A stretch of 12,092 bases of DNA. It comes from Moraxella lacunata (GTDB lineage: Bacteria > Pseudomonadota > Gammaproteobacteria > Pseudomonadales > Moraxellaceae). Shown piece by piece: positions 1 through 7,715 of this stretch. Location: NCBI RefSeq assembly GCF_002027545.1, contig NZ_MXAN01000035.1:12010-24101 (forward strand), written 5' to 3'. A program made the position numbers and the translations under genes. Under the pieces are notes generated by a model, which had not been told where the DNA came from, made no database searches, and saw only the letters and a program-made list of their open reading frames with translations. Numbering within the stretch: position 1 is the stretch's first letter; every line of letters begins with the position of its first letter.

Positions 1-82
1 TTGGAAAGAGATTTAATGCACCGCTAATTTTACACGCACAAACCGATACACAATGCTAAAACGAACAAGCAACCGTATATCC

Positions 83-122
83 AAAGGCTAGGCAGATGAC
101 TGCTTAGCCTTTTTCGGTTTTT
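83..122 (+). terminator. Intrinsic terminator upstream of guaB
   Basis: A 13-bp stem (83-95 pairing with 100-112, one G-U pair) closes a four-base ATGA loop and runs into a T-rich tail (110-122, interrupted by CGG). It probably ends a transcript from the left of the window. Only the last few codons of any such gene could be present, and all three forward frames meet a stop before position 60, so no gene is called. If the guaB promoter lay upstream of it, the hairpin could act as an attenuator, but the sequence does not decide this. Confidence 0.8.
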
Positions 123-152
123 TGATGTGTATTTTTATTCATTTTTTGCCAT

Positions 153-1633
<1,481 letters not shown>

Positions 1634-1665
1634 TCCGACTTATCAAAGCCAATTTGAAAGATGAT

Positions 1666-1699
1666 AAAAATCCGCTCAATCAAGGTTGGGCGGATTTTT
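1666..1699. terminator. Bidirectional terminator between guaB and the convergent membrane gene
   Basis: A 14-bp stem with one G-U pair (1666-1679 with 1686-1699) has a six-base loop. It carries an A run on one side and a T run on the other, so it can act in both directions. It starts about 33 bases after the guaB stop and ends one base before the stop codon of the convergent gene at 1701. Confidence 0.85.
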
Positions 1700-1700
1700 G

Positions 1701-2300
1701 TTATAGTGTATATATCTTGTACATAACCCACACCGCCCCAATCGCCATCACCGTCCAATACACTTTGGCGGCTGATGTCATGCGTTCATCATTGCCGATA
1801 TAAAACGGCTCATAACGTGGCGGTATTATGCCTTCATGAATTTGCTTGATGAGTGCAAAAATCTCTTTTTCGTTGATGAGTGTTTGTTTATGACGGCAAG
1901 TAGTTAATGCCAAATGCTCATTATCGCCCGTCTTTAAGCTGATGTCCATGCGATACACCAGAAATCCAAAACGGTGATTTTCTTGAATGTGTAACGACAA
2001 ATCCGCAATGTCATCAAACTCTATAAATTTATCATTAAAAATACCCCGCCCAATGATATAGTCTTTATCAATGATAAGCATGGGTTTTTTGATGATTGAA
2101 TTTTTTAAAAAGATAATCAGAAAAAACAACCAAAACAAACCTGATAATAAAATAACCCCATTGATAAACCAACTGCCAACATCAGATAACACACACCAAA
2201 AACAGTAAGTCGCCCCGATACAAACGACAAGCATAAAGAATTGTATCACAAGGGAGCGTTGAGTGGGATATAGATATAGGGGCAAGCGAAAATTAACCAT
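1701..2300 (-). CDS. Small membrane protein, paralog of its upstream neighbour (STM3941-like layout)
   Basis: This is a 199-residue protein of unknown function. It has two hydrophobic segments near the N-terminus (about 18-40 and 45-68), a polar middle domain of alternating strands (about 72-150) and a final membrane segment (about 178-196). The middle part carries INEKEIF, a lysine/histidine helix and then IPP, and the tail carries DERMT. All these marks recur in the adjacent gene at 2313-2909, so the two are tandem duplicates. The layout recalls small proteins with a bacterial PH-like domain, such as those annotated STM3941, but this is recognition by eye only. It follows the upstream gene by 12 bases, so the pair is probably one operon. 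The ribosome binding site is weak. Confidence 0.75.
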   Translation of the reverse strand: MVNFRLPLYLYPTQRSLVIQFFMLVVCIGATYCFWCVLSDVGSWFINGVILLSGLFWLFFLIIFLKNSIIKKPMLIIDKDYIIGRGIFNDKFIEFDDIADLSLHIQENHRFGFLVYRMDISLKTGDNEHLALTTCRHKQTLINEKEIFALIKQIHEGIIPPRYEPFYIGNDERMTSAAKVYWTVMAIGAVWVMYKIYTL

Positions 2301-2312
2301 GGTGTTTTACCG

Positions 2313-2909
2313 TCATTTCATCAAACCCACAACAACCAACATCAACACCACAAAACCAATCATAAATAACCCCCATGTTGTCATGCGGTCATGAATGTCC
2401 ATATCAAAATCTTCAAATGTGGGCGGTATGTTGCCTTGATGAACTTGATTGATAAGATGAAAGATTTCTTTTTCATTTATTATTATTGTTTCATATTTCA
2501 TACTTCTAATCGGTAGGTGTAATTTTTTGCCAGTGTTTAATAAAATGACGATATGCCAATGTTTCACGTCTTTATGAGTATGATAATCCAGTTCCAATGA
2601 GCGAATGTCTTTAAAAGCAATGGCATTATTTTTATTAAACCATCTTTTTAATAATCCATGCCCGCCATTGATATGATAACGGGTAATCATTAAAACGGGC
2701 TTAGGATTGATGAAAGAGATGATACATACCAAGACAACCAACGCCCCAAAAATCATAAGTACCATACATAAGGCAATAATAAACCATTCGTCAGCGATAA
2801 CATTAACAGTCCGCCCAAACCAAAACATCGCACCGCCAAAAGCCAAAGAAAATAGCAAAAATTTATTGGAATAATAAAGCTCTATCGGTAGGGGGATTTT
2901 GTCGCTCAT
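2313..2909 (-). CDS. Small membrane protein, first of the tandem paralog pair
   Basis: The 198-residue product begins with IPLPIELYYS, followed by two membrane segments (about 18-35 and 40-65). A soluble middle domain comes next (about 70-155, with KPVLMI, FKDIRSLEL and an INEKEIFHLINQVHQG stretch), and a C-terminal membrane segment closes the protein (about 176-196). It shares the INEKEIF, IPP and DRMT landmarks and the membrane plan with the gene at 1701-2300. The N-terminal phrase and the KP-I pattern after the second membrane segment are what suggest the STM3941-type, PH-like family. Function is unknown. No strong Shine-Dalgarno is visible before the ATG, and a hairpin at 2945-2966 lies just upstream. 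Confidence 0.75.
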   Translation of the reverse strand: MSDKIPLPIELYYSNKFLLFSLAFGGAMFWFGRTVNVIADEWFIIALCMVLMIFGALVVLVCIISFINPKPVLMITRYHINGGHGLLKRWFNKNNAIAFKDIRSLELDYHTHKDVKHWHIVILLNTGKKLHLPIRSMKYETIIINEKEIFHLINQVHQGNIPPTFEDFDMDIHDRMTTWGLFMIGFVVLMLVVVGLMK

Positions 2910-2944
2910 ATTTTATCTATGGGTAATTTAAAATGTTATCATAA

Positions 2945-2966
2945 GGGCGAATAATCATATCCGCCC
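2945..2966 (-). terminator. Hairpin downstream of the DUF3144 gene, possible terminator
   Basis: On the minus-strand transcript an 8-bp stem with one G-U pair (2945-2952 with 2959-2966) encloses six bases. The wobble exists only in the minus-strand RNA. It lies about 48 bases after the stop at 3014. The following bases are only loosely T-rich, so termination would be weak. Confidence 0.4.
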
Positions 2967-3013
2967 CTAACAATCTTTTTGAAATACCAGTGATTTTAAA
3001 ATATCATTAACGC

Positions 3014-3346
3014 TTATTTTTTAATCCCCGTATATTTTTCAAAATTCTCAGCATAATCATCAATATTATCGCTAAGCATTTTTTGGTATTGCTCAGTATA
3101 AAAGGCGATGATGTCCGCTTTTTCTTTGGCAAAATCCGACCCCTTAACAAAGCCGATACTCGCTGCCGACACCGCAAAACGAGCAGCGGCATAAGTCAAA
3201 GACGCTGCCACTTGCCCTGCGTGAGAGTTTGGTGATAATTGGCTGTTGGCAAGGGTAATCACGCTGTCCGCCCGCTCAAAAAAGGCGTTGGCATCTTGGG
3301 GTAATTCGGCGGTGTTGTTGGTCATTTGTTCGTTAAGGTTTGACAT
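3014..3346 (-). CDS. DUF3144 family protein
   Basis: This is a 110-residue, probably cytosolic protein of unknown function. The family look comes from FFERADSVITLAN near residue 23, a central SLTYAAARFAV helix, and the C-terminal signature DIIAFYTEQYQKMLSDNIDDYAENF (given here across about residues 76-101). It is almost entirely helical, with no signal peptide or membrane segment. I take the ATG at 3346 as the start because a GGAAA stands five to nine bases before it. The reading frame stays open to a TTG at 3379, but that lies in the arm of a terminator hairpin and has no ribosome site. Mobile elements lie immediately upstream, so the promoter may have been altered. Confidence 0.85.
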   Translation of the reverse strand: MSNLNEQMTNNTAELPQDANAFFERADSVITLANSQLSPNSHAGQVAASLTYAAARFAVSAASIGFVKGSDFAKEKADIIAFYTEQYQKMLSDNIDDYAENFEKYTGIKK

Positions 3347-3367
3347 AAGATTTCCATAAGGTTGATA

Positions 3368-3402
3368 AAAAATTAACAAAAGCCAGTTTTTGGCTGGCTT
3401 TT
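3368..3402 (-). terminator. Intrinsic terminator between metK and the DUF3144 gene
   Basis: A 9-bp perfect stem (3394-3402 with 3378-3386) with a seven-base loop is followed, on the minus strand, by a T-rich tail ending in six Ts. It points in the metK direction although metK stops 422 bases earlier. The gap is filled by two mobile elements. On the plus strand the tail is only CTTTTAT. Confidence 0.7.
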
Positions 3403-3405
3403 ATA

Positions 3406-3667
3406 GGGCGTGTTGAACTTTGGTATTTGCAATGAAAAATGAGAAAAATCGCACGTTTTTCAAGGAAAAAACGCAGGTTGATAGTTATTCTATCAGACAA
3501 GTTTTTGACGCAGAAAAACAATCCGACCACTTAATTTTAAAAATTAAGTAAAAAATCTTAAAATCACACAGTTAAGTGGTCGGATAGCCATTTTTCATGC
3601 AAAAATTGATTGAAATCATCAAATTTTCATCTTATTTTATAAAATGTTATCAATGTTCAACACGCCC
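3406..3667. mobile_element. MITE-like element, probably an internally deleted insertion sequence
   Basis: The 262-bp element has terminal inverted repeats of about 20 bp (3406-3425 and 3648-3667) that match at 18 positions and begin GGGCGTGTTGAAC. It is flanked on both sides by TA (3404-3405 and 3668-3669), consistent with a TA target duplication. Inside is a perfect 14-bp inverted repeat (3521-3534 and 3572-3585) and a 19-bp palindrome (3530-3548) that shares one arm, so alternative folds are possible. Other small hairpins stand at 3479-3495 and 3444-3464. On the minus strand a nine-codon ORF from 3598 to 3572 reads MKNGYPTT then stop, which recalls the first residues of IS5-family transposases. 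The family is not settled, since TA targets also fit IS630-type elements. Confidence 0.7.
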
Positions 3668-3678
3668 TAGATAAAGAA

Positions 3679-3812
3679 CTTTAAATTACCACAAATTTAT
3701 AATATGTGGGCGTAGGGACGTGCTGAGCACGTCCTATAAATCGCTATATCATCAGGGGCGTGTTCAACACGCCCCTACAAAGCGTGTGGCAAACATCAAA
3801 TTCGTTAGATGT
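3679..3812. repeat. Dispersed palindromic repeat, copy 1 (134 bp)
   Basis: It matches copy 2 at 9231-9363 along its length: CTTTAAA and ATTACYACAAA at the left, a hairpin starting GTAGGGACGTGCTG, a second hairpin ending CCCCTACAAA, and a less conserved right arm with ATCAA and GTT. Within it are two perfect palindromes, 3716-3734 (9+1+9) and 3754-3776 (11+1+11). The outer GTAGGG at 3712 can also pair with CCCTAC ending at 3778. It sits 11 bases downstream of the metK stop. No target duplication is visible here. Confidence 0.75.
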
Positions 3813-3823
3813 ATTTTAGCAAA

Positions 3824-4990
3824 TTACCAATTCGTATCCGCTTTAATCGCTTCTACTTTATCGGTCTTTTCCCAAGTAAAGGCATTGTCCGTACCATGTC
3901 GCCCAAAATGCCCATAACTTGCTGTAATCTCATACATCGGTTGTAACAAGTTTAGCATGTCAGTGATGCCATAGGGGCGTAGGTCAAAATGGGTGCGGAT
4001 AAGGCGGATAATCTCATCATTAGACACCTTGCCTGTATTAAAGGTATTGACCGAGATAGAAGTCGGCTCTGCCACGCCAATGGCATAGGACACTTGCACT
4101 TCAATGCGGTCGGCAAGCCCTGCCGCCACGATGTTTTTGGCGACATAACGCCCTGCATAGGCAGCCGAACGGTCAACTTTGGACGGGTCTTTTCCGCTAA
4201 ACGCACCGCCCCCATGACGAGCCATACCGCCATAAGTATCTACGATGATTTTACGTCCAGTCAGACCTGCGTCCCCCACAGGCCCCCCAATGACGAATTT
4301 GCCCGTTGGGTTGATGTGGTATTTTGTGCCAGCGTGGAGCAGTTCGGCAGGAATGACTTGTTTGATAATCTCTTCCATGACCGCTTCATGCAGGTCAGCT
4401 TGGCTAATCTCGGGGTCGTGCTGAGTGGACAGCACCAACGCATCTACCGCCAATGGGTGATGATTATCATCATAGCGTAGGCTTACCTGTGCCTTAGCGT
4501 CTGGGCGTAGCCATGAGAGCGTGCCGTTTTTACGCAGTTCGGCTTGGCGTTCCATTAGGCGGTGTGAGAGCTGAATGGGAGCAGGCATGAGTACGTCTGT
4601 CTCAACGCACGCATAGCCAAACATCAACCCTTGGTCGCCTGCCCCTTGGTCTTCGGGGCGTTGTCTGTCCACGCCTTGGGCAATCTCGGGCGACTGATTG
4701 CCAATCATGTTGATGACCGCACAGCTTGCCCCGTCAAAGCCCAAATCGCTATGGTTATAGCCGATTTTGTTGACCGTACGGCGGACGATTGCTTCCACGT
4801 CAATGTTGGCATGGGTGGTGATTTCGCCTGCCAGTACTACCGCCCCTGTTTTGGTTAGGGTTTCGCACGCCACACGAGCGTCCTTGTCTTGGGTCAAAAT
4901 CTCATCAAGTATGGCATCTGAGATTTGGTCTGCCATTTTATCAGGGTGTCCTTCGGAAACGGACTCTGATGTAAATAATTGATAATTCAT
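3824..4990 (-). CDS. metK: S-adenosylmethionine synthase
   Basis: This cytosolic enzyme makes S-adenosylmethionine from methionine and ATP, supplying the cell's main methyl donor. The 388-residue product is close to the E. coli length. Signatures are [11 protein letters not shown] at residues 8-18, the GAGDQG nucleotide/phosphate motif at 116-121, the P-loop-like [15 protein letters not shown] at 261-275, and a normal C-terminus. The ATG at 4990 has only a weak AAGTGA ribosome site. The gene is preceded by a long, foldable leader with a U run just before the coding region, so control by transcript termination is likely. Its apparent natural terminator lies beyond two inserted elements downstream. 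It has no operon partner: the next minus-strand gene is 477 bases away and the gene upstream is divergent. Confidence 0.98.
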   Translation of the reverse strand: MNYQLFTSESVSEGHPDKMADQISDAILDEILTQDKDARVACETLTKTGAVVLAGEITTHANIDVEAIVRRTVNKIGYNHSDLGFDGASCAVINMIGNQSPEIAQGVDRQRPEDQGAGDQGLMFGYACVETDVLMPAPIQLSHRLMERQAELRKNGTLSWLRPDAKAQVSLRYDDNHHPLAVDALVLSTQHDPEISQADLHEAVMEEIIKQVIPAELLHAGTKYHINPTGKFVIGGPVGDAGLTGRKIIVDTYGGMARHGGGAFSGKDPSKVDRSAAYAGRYVAKNIVAAGLADRIEVQVSYAIGVAEPTSISVNTFNTGKVSNDEIIRLIRTHFDLRPYGITDMLNLLQPMYEITASYGHFGRHGTDNAFTWEKTDKVEAIKADTNW

Positions 4991-5011
4991 AAAAAATCAC
5001 TTAAATAGATT

Positions 5012-5127
5012 AAAAAACTTACGACATTCTGGTGGCTTTTCATCATTTACAACGTAAATCTAGGCTTGACAGAATGAGCAAAACTCTACATCGTAAGGCG
5101 AGAATATCTGGATTTTACATAGATATT
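5012..5127 (-). ncRNA. Structured metK leader, candidate SAM-responsive riboswitch or attenuator
   Basis: Read on the minus strand, the leader first forms a 7-bp hairpin (5121-5127 with 5103-5109). It then forms a long-range stem P1 (5091-5097 with 5018-5024, 7 bp) and a stem P2 (5070-5076 with 5025-5031, 7 bp), whose 3' strands are contiguous. A 6-bp hairpin P3 (5054-5059 with 5045-5050, loop of three) lies inside P2. A 14-base bulge sits between the 5' strands of P1 and P2, and a 10/13-base internal loop lies between P2 and P3. The 3' strand of P1 runs directly into six Us (5017-5012), so closing P1 would produce a terminator. It does not show the GA-rich kink-turn consensus of SAM-I. The fold is by eye and the ligand is inferred from the downstream gene. 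Confidence 0.6.
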
Positions 5128-5136
5128 TGGCGGAAA

Positions 5137-5167
5137 ATTATACCCCATTTTGGCAGATAAATGTAAA
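5137..5167 (-). promoter_or_regulatory. metK promoter
   Basis: A perfect TATAAT (5142-5137 on the minus strand) is preceded by TTTACA (5167-5162) at a spacing of 19, slightly long. Transcription would start near 5130, giving a leader of about 140 bases before the metK ATG. Confidence 0.65.
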
Positions 5168-5272
5168 AAAATAGATGAAAAAAATTTGGCAAACCATGAA
5201 AAATTTTGCAGTCGTTGTTATTTTTCATTATTTTTCCATGATTTTTTCACAATCATACAAAGAGCAAGTGAT

Positions 5273-5278
5273 TATAAT
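5273..5278 (+). promoter_or_regulatory. Probable -10 box of the plus-strand membrane gene pair
   Basis: A TATAAT stands 33 bases before the ATG at 5312. No good -35 is seen at the right distance. The rest of 5168-5311 is AT-rich with no other recognised element. Confidence 0.4.
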
Positions 5279-5311
5279 ATTACCAATTTTATCAACACAA
5301 AAAGGCATACT

Positions 5312-5794
5312 ATGACACAAAAATATGACATGACTGAGCTTTGGTCAAAATGGACGGCATTGGTATGGTTAAATGCTATTCTTGGGTTGTTTCTTGGTGG
5401 TTTTTTGGATCTTAAATCATGGACGTATAATATAGGTATCTTTTTTGGTATTTGGGTATTTGTGCCAATCTATGTATTTTTGGATAAATATGCGTTGGAT
5501 TATCAGTATGAACACCTTAGAAAATCTTTATGGATTAGCGTGCTTATTCGGGCGTTGATGCAATTTATAATGATTGTGGATATATTTTCAGGTGGGATAG
5601 CATTTGAATTGGTTGGCGGTATTATGGGTTTTAATATAAGTACTCACCCAACGAACATAGGATTTTTTGGAGCGTTTTTCTTGACGGTGGTAGCAGGTGG
5701 GTTATTATCCGTTGTGGTGGCGATATTGACGGCGGTAATTATGGCAATGATGACGTTTGGTGATTATTTAAAAAATAATGGGGCTAAAAGATGA
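5312..5794 (+). CDS. Small integral membrane protein, first of a coupled paralog pair
   Basis: The 160-residue product has four predicted membrane segments (roughly residues 13-30, 37-58, 72-95 and 118-148). I do not recognise a named family. The start is the ATG at 5312, because AAAGG lies six bases before it. The frame is open upstream to 5150, but that part overlaps the metK promoter and codes a lysine- and phenylalanine-rich string unlike a real N-terminus. The N-terminal half (WSKWTALVWLNAI, then FVPIYVFLDKYAL) closely matches the next gene. Its stop overlaps the next start in an ATGA arrangement, so the two are translationally coupled. Function is unknown. Confidence 0.75.
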   Translation: MTQKYDMTELWSKWTALVWLNAILGLFLGGFLDLKSWTYNIGIFFGIWVFVPIYVFLDKYALDYQYEHLRKSLWISVLIRALMQFIMIVDIFSGGIAFELVGGIMGFNISTHPTNIGFFGAFFLTVVAGGLLSVVVAILTAVIMAMMTFGDYLKNNGAKR

Positions 5795-6204
5795 ATAATA
5801 TTTGGCTAAAATGGACAGGTCTGGTATGCTCCAATGCAATCGTTGGGTTTTTATTTTTGAGTGCTTTTGGGGGTTATTTTAGTAATTGGCTAGAGACATT
5901 AAGTTTGATATTGGGCGTATTGGTATTTGTGCCTATTTATGTGATGATAGATAAATATGCCTTAGCACATTATCCAACATTTAGCCTGATATTGCATGAT
6001 ATGGTTATGGGTAGGATTTTAATACAATTTAGTATTCTTACATAATTTGTGGTGGCTTTATTGGCGATAAAAATTTTAACGATGATAACAGGGTTTTATT
6101 ATACGCCTTATTTTAAAGGTTTTATGCTGATGTTTATATCGGGATTGTTGGTATCTACTTTTATTTTGGGATTGTCATGGATTATTTTTAAAATTAAAAC
6201 ATAA
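5791..6204 (+). pseudogene. Paralogous membrane protein gene interrupted by an in-frame stop
   Basis: The frame starts at the ATG overlapping the previous stop and reads 84 residues to a TAA at 6043-6045. In the same frame it then stays open for another 52 codons to a TAA at 6202-6204. The first part (WLKWTGLVCSNAI, FVPIYVMIDKYAL) parallels the upstream gene. The part after the stop codes two more hydrophobic segments (FVVALLAIKIL and FMLMFISGLLVSTFILGL), as expected for the missing C-terminal half of a four-helix protein of about 137 residues. A single nonsense change is the simplest explanation; a sequencing error is possible. The last 11 bases overlap the end of the convergent SDR gene. 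Confidence 0.7.
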
Positions 6205-7039
6205 AATCCTGATAACTGCGTGTATTTTTGCCTAATAAATTGATAAAATCATTTTCATCAACCATTTGACTATTTTCTAATAATGTTAAATTATCCATAG
6301 AAAACAACGTATTTTTACATATTGGATAAATTATTTTTAAAAATAATTTAGCAAAATATACAGGGATATTGATGATAAAAACAGGCTGTTTTTGATAAAA
6401 ATTAGTTGCCAGTATTTTTAAATAATCTGTCAATAAAATGGGCGAGCTTGCCATATTAACAACACCACTTTTTTGTAAAGATGTTTGAAAAGATAAAAGA
6501 TGTAAAAACCCCAACGCCACATCATCAACATGAATGGGCTGTATGATAAAATGACCGTCATTAGGCAAAACCCAAATCGGTAATTTGGCAAGTCTTAAAA
6601 ACAGCTCGGTACTTGCTCCGCCTTGCCCAAACACCAAAGACGGACGAATGACAGTTACCCTAAAATCATCATCTGCCAATGCCAATAACGCCTTATCGCC
6701 ACGCCCTTTACTGCCCACGAAGGCAATGGGCGAATGCTTGTCCGCTCCGAGTGCTGAGAGATTTAGCCAATGCTTTACGCCATTTTGTTTGGCGATAGTG
6801 GCAAGGTAAACAGGCGTATGATGATGAGTATTTTCCATAAAGGCGGTATCATCACTCATCACGCCAACAGCGTTAATCACCACATCAATATCATCAAATA
6901 AATCGGGCGGTATGGTTGGATAATTAAAATCAAGCGTTTTTGATGATAGGGATTTGATGTGATATAAGGGATTTTGACTTAATAAATTATCAATCTTTTT
7001 GCCAATAAATCCTGTATGACCGAATAATAAAATGTTCAT
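6194..7039 (-). CDS. NAD(P)-binding SDR / NDUFA9-like epimerase-type protein
   Basis: A 281-residue atypical short-chain dehydrogenase/reductase-fold protein. It opens with a Rossmann nucleotide site, GHTGFIG at residues 7-13, directly after the first strand. VVINAVGVM at about 60 is the fourth strand, and LNLSALGAD and a GSKGRGD stretch follow where the active-site region lies. IRPSLVFGQGG (about 135-145) and the IQPIHVDDVA signature are typical of NDUFA9/YbjT-like members. The substrate is unknown. The C-terminal third carries a hydrophobic amphipathic stretch (IIIP-type, near 225-245). I prefer the ATG at 7039: a GTG at 7048 overlaps the stop of the DUF2269 gene but would add only three residues. 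The five-base gap makes it the second gene of an operon with DUF2269. Confidence 0.85.
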   Translation of the reverse strand: MNILLFGHTGFIGKKIDNLLSQNPLYHIKSLSSKTLDFNYPTIPPDLFDDIDVVINAVGVMSDDTAFMENTHHHTPVYLATIAKQNGVKHWLNLSALGADKHSPIAFVGSKGRGDKALLALADDDFRVTVIRPSLVFGQGGASTELFLRLAKLPIWVLPNDGHFIIQPIHVDDVALGFLHLLSFQTSLQKSGVVNMASSPILLTDYLKILATNFYQKQPVFIINIPVYFAKLFLKIIYPICKNTLFSMDNLTLLENSQMVDENDFINLLGKNTRSYQDFMF

Positions 7040-7044
7040 GGTTA

Positions 7045-7524
7045 TCACATCGGCTTAAATACCATTAAAAACACAATCCCCAATACCGCCAAAAACGCAG
7101 GATAACCTGCCAATTCCCATTTTCTGGCATAGTCCCAATAGGATTGGGGTAGGGCGGTGTCGCCATTGTCGTGCGACTGTTTGGCGATGTCTCGCATTTT
7201 TAGTTGCCACACGACCACAGGAAGCCAGCACGCCCCCGTAAAGAAAAACAGCACAAGGCTCGCCCAAATCCAAGTGGCAGAAAACGGCATATTTAGGGCG
7301 TTCATGAGCCACAGCCCCGAGAAAAACTGAAAAAACACCGCAGGGGTCGTAAACCAAAAATCCGCCCGACACACCCAATGGCTGACGACTGATTGGGCAG
7401 GGACACAGCCACTGCGATTGGTTACGAACAGATAAAACGCTGTACCAAAACCTGTGCCTAAAATTATCATGGCGGATAAGATATGCAAGGTTTTGATGAG
7501 TTGATATAGGGTAAAGTCGCTCAT
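7045..7524 (-). CDS. DUF2269 family integral membrane protein
   Basis: The 159-residue product has four hydrophobic segments (about 8-30, 53-75, 80-103 and 135-157). It carries the LIKTLHILSAMIILGTGFG opening with a membrane histidine that is typical of DUF2269 proteins, and a conserved Trp-rich WIWASLVLFF second half. Its role is not established. The start at 7524 is set by AAGGA six bases upstream; an ATG at 7545 is in frame but has no ribosome site. It ends five bases before the SDR gene start, a pairing seen in related bacteria. A 20-bp palindrome at 7547-7566 lies just upstream of the ribosome site and matches the one in the regulator's promoter, so repression by that regulator is likely. 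Confidence 0.85.
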   Translation of the reverse strand: MSDFTLYQLIKTLHILSAMIILGTGFGTAFYLFVTNRSGCVPAQSVVSHWVCRADFWFTTPAVFFQFFSGLWLMNALNMPFSATWIWASLVLFFFTGACWLPVVVWQLKMRDIAKQSHDNGDTALPQSYWDYARKWELAGYPAFLAVLGIVFLMVFKPM

Positions 7525-7546
7525 GGTTTTTCCTTGGTTTACCATA

Positions 7547-7566
7547 ATTTCTGTAAAAACAGAAAT
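7547..7566. promoter_or_regulatory. Palindromic operator upstream of the DUF2269-SDR pair
   Basis: ATTTCTGT and ACAGAAAT are perfect inverted halves separated by AAAA. The same 8+4+8 architecture occurs at 10250-10269 over the -35 box of the GbsR-family gene, with 16 of 20 positions identical. Its place a dozen bases before the ribosome site suits repression. Confidence 0.6.
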
Positions 7567-7622
7567 AAGTTAATAAAAAAATATTAGGCACGCCCTATCT
7601 TACAGCTAACAAAATTGAATTT

Positions 7623-7710
7623 TACTACGGAAACCGTTCACCCCGAGCTATGCCTGCGGATAAGTTTCCGTCATGGTTCGACAGGCTCACCAAGAACAGA
7701 AACCGTAGTA
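7623..7710. repeat. Dispersed imperfect palindromic repeat (88 bp)
   Basis: It is bounded by an 8-bp perfect inverted repeat, TACTACGG (7623-7630) and CCGTAGTA (7703-7710). Further in, GTTC and GAGC recur symmetrically in the two arms. The core contains the GTTCGACAGGCTCACC phrase found in many bacterial intergenic repeats. It lies between the DoxX-like gene (stop at 7716) and the promoter of the DUF2269 gene, so it may end or separate their transcription. Confidence 0.6.
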
Positions 7711-7715
7711 CTTTT

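Noticed and set aside
1..60. Possible C-terminal end of an upstream gene
   Set aside because: All three forward frames close by position 59, leaving at most about 18 codons, too few to tell a real gene end from chance.
3007..3192. Overlapping open frames within and opposite the real genes (also in guaB, metK and the aldehyde dehydrogenase)
   Set aside because: They lack ribosome sites and family features, and lie inside strongly supported genes in other frames.
3014..3379. 121-residue version of the DUF3144 protein from a TTG
   Set aside because: The TTG lies in a terminator arm without a ribosome site, while the ATG at 3346 has GGAAA at good distance and fits the family length.
3679..3812. 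CRISPR array or tandem repeat made of the palindromes
   Set aside because: There are only two different palindromes per element with no repeated spacing, and the two elements are 5.5 kb apart.
5012..5127. Known SAM-I or SAM-II riboswitch
   Set aside because: The SAM-I kink-turn and GA-rich core are absent. A short likeness to SAM-II (GAUUUA and AAAUG words) does not extend to its conserved pseudoknot bases.
5150..5311. N-terminal extension of the first plus-strand membrane protein
   Set aside because: It overlaps the metK promoter and leader region, and a good ribosome site stands before the ATG at 5312.
7586..7598. Remnant of a MITE end (TAGGGCGTG on the minus strand)
   Set aside because: Only nine bases match and no partner repeat is nearby, so chance cannot be excluded.
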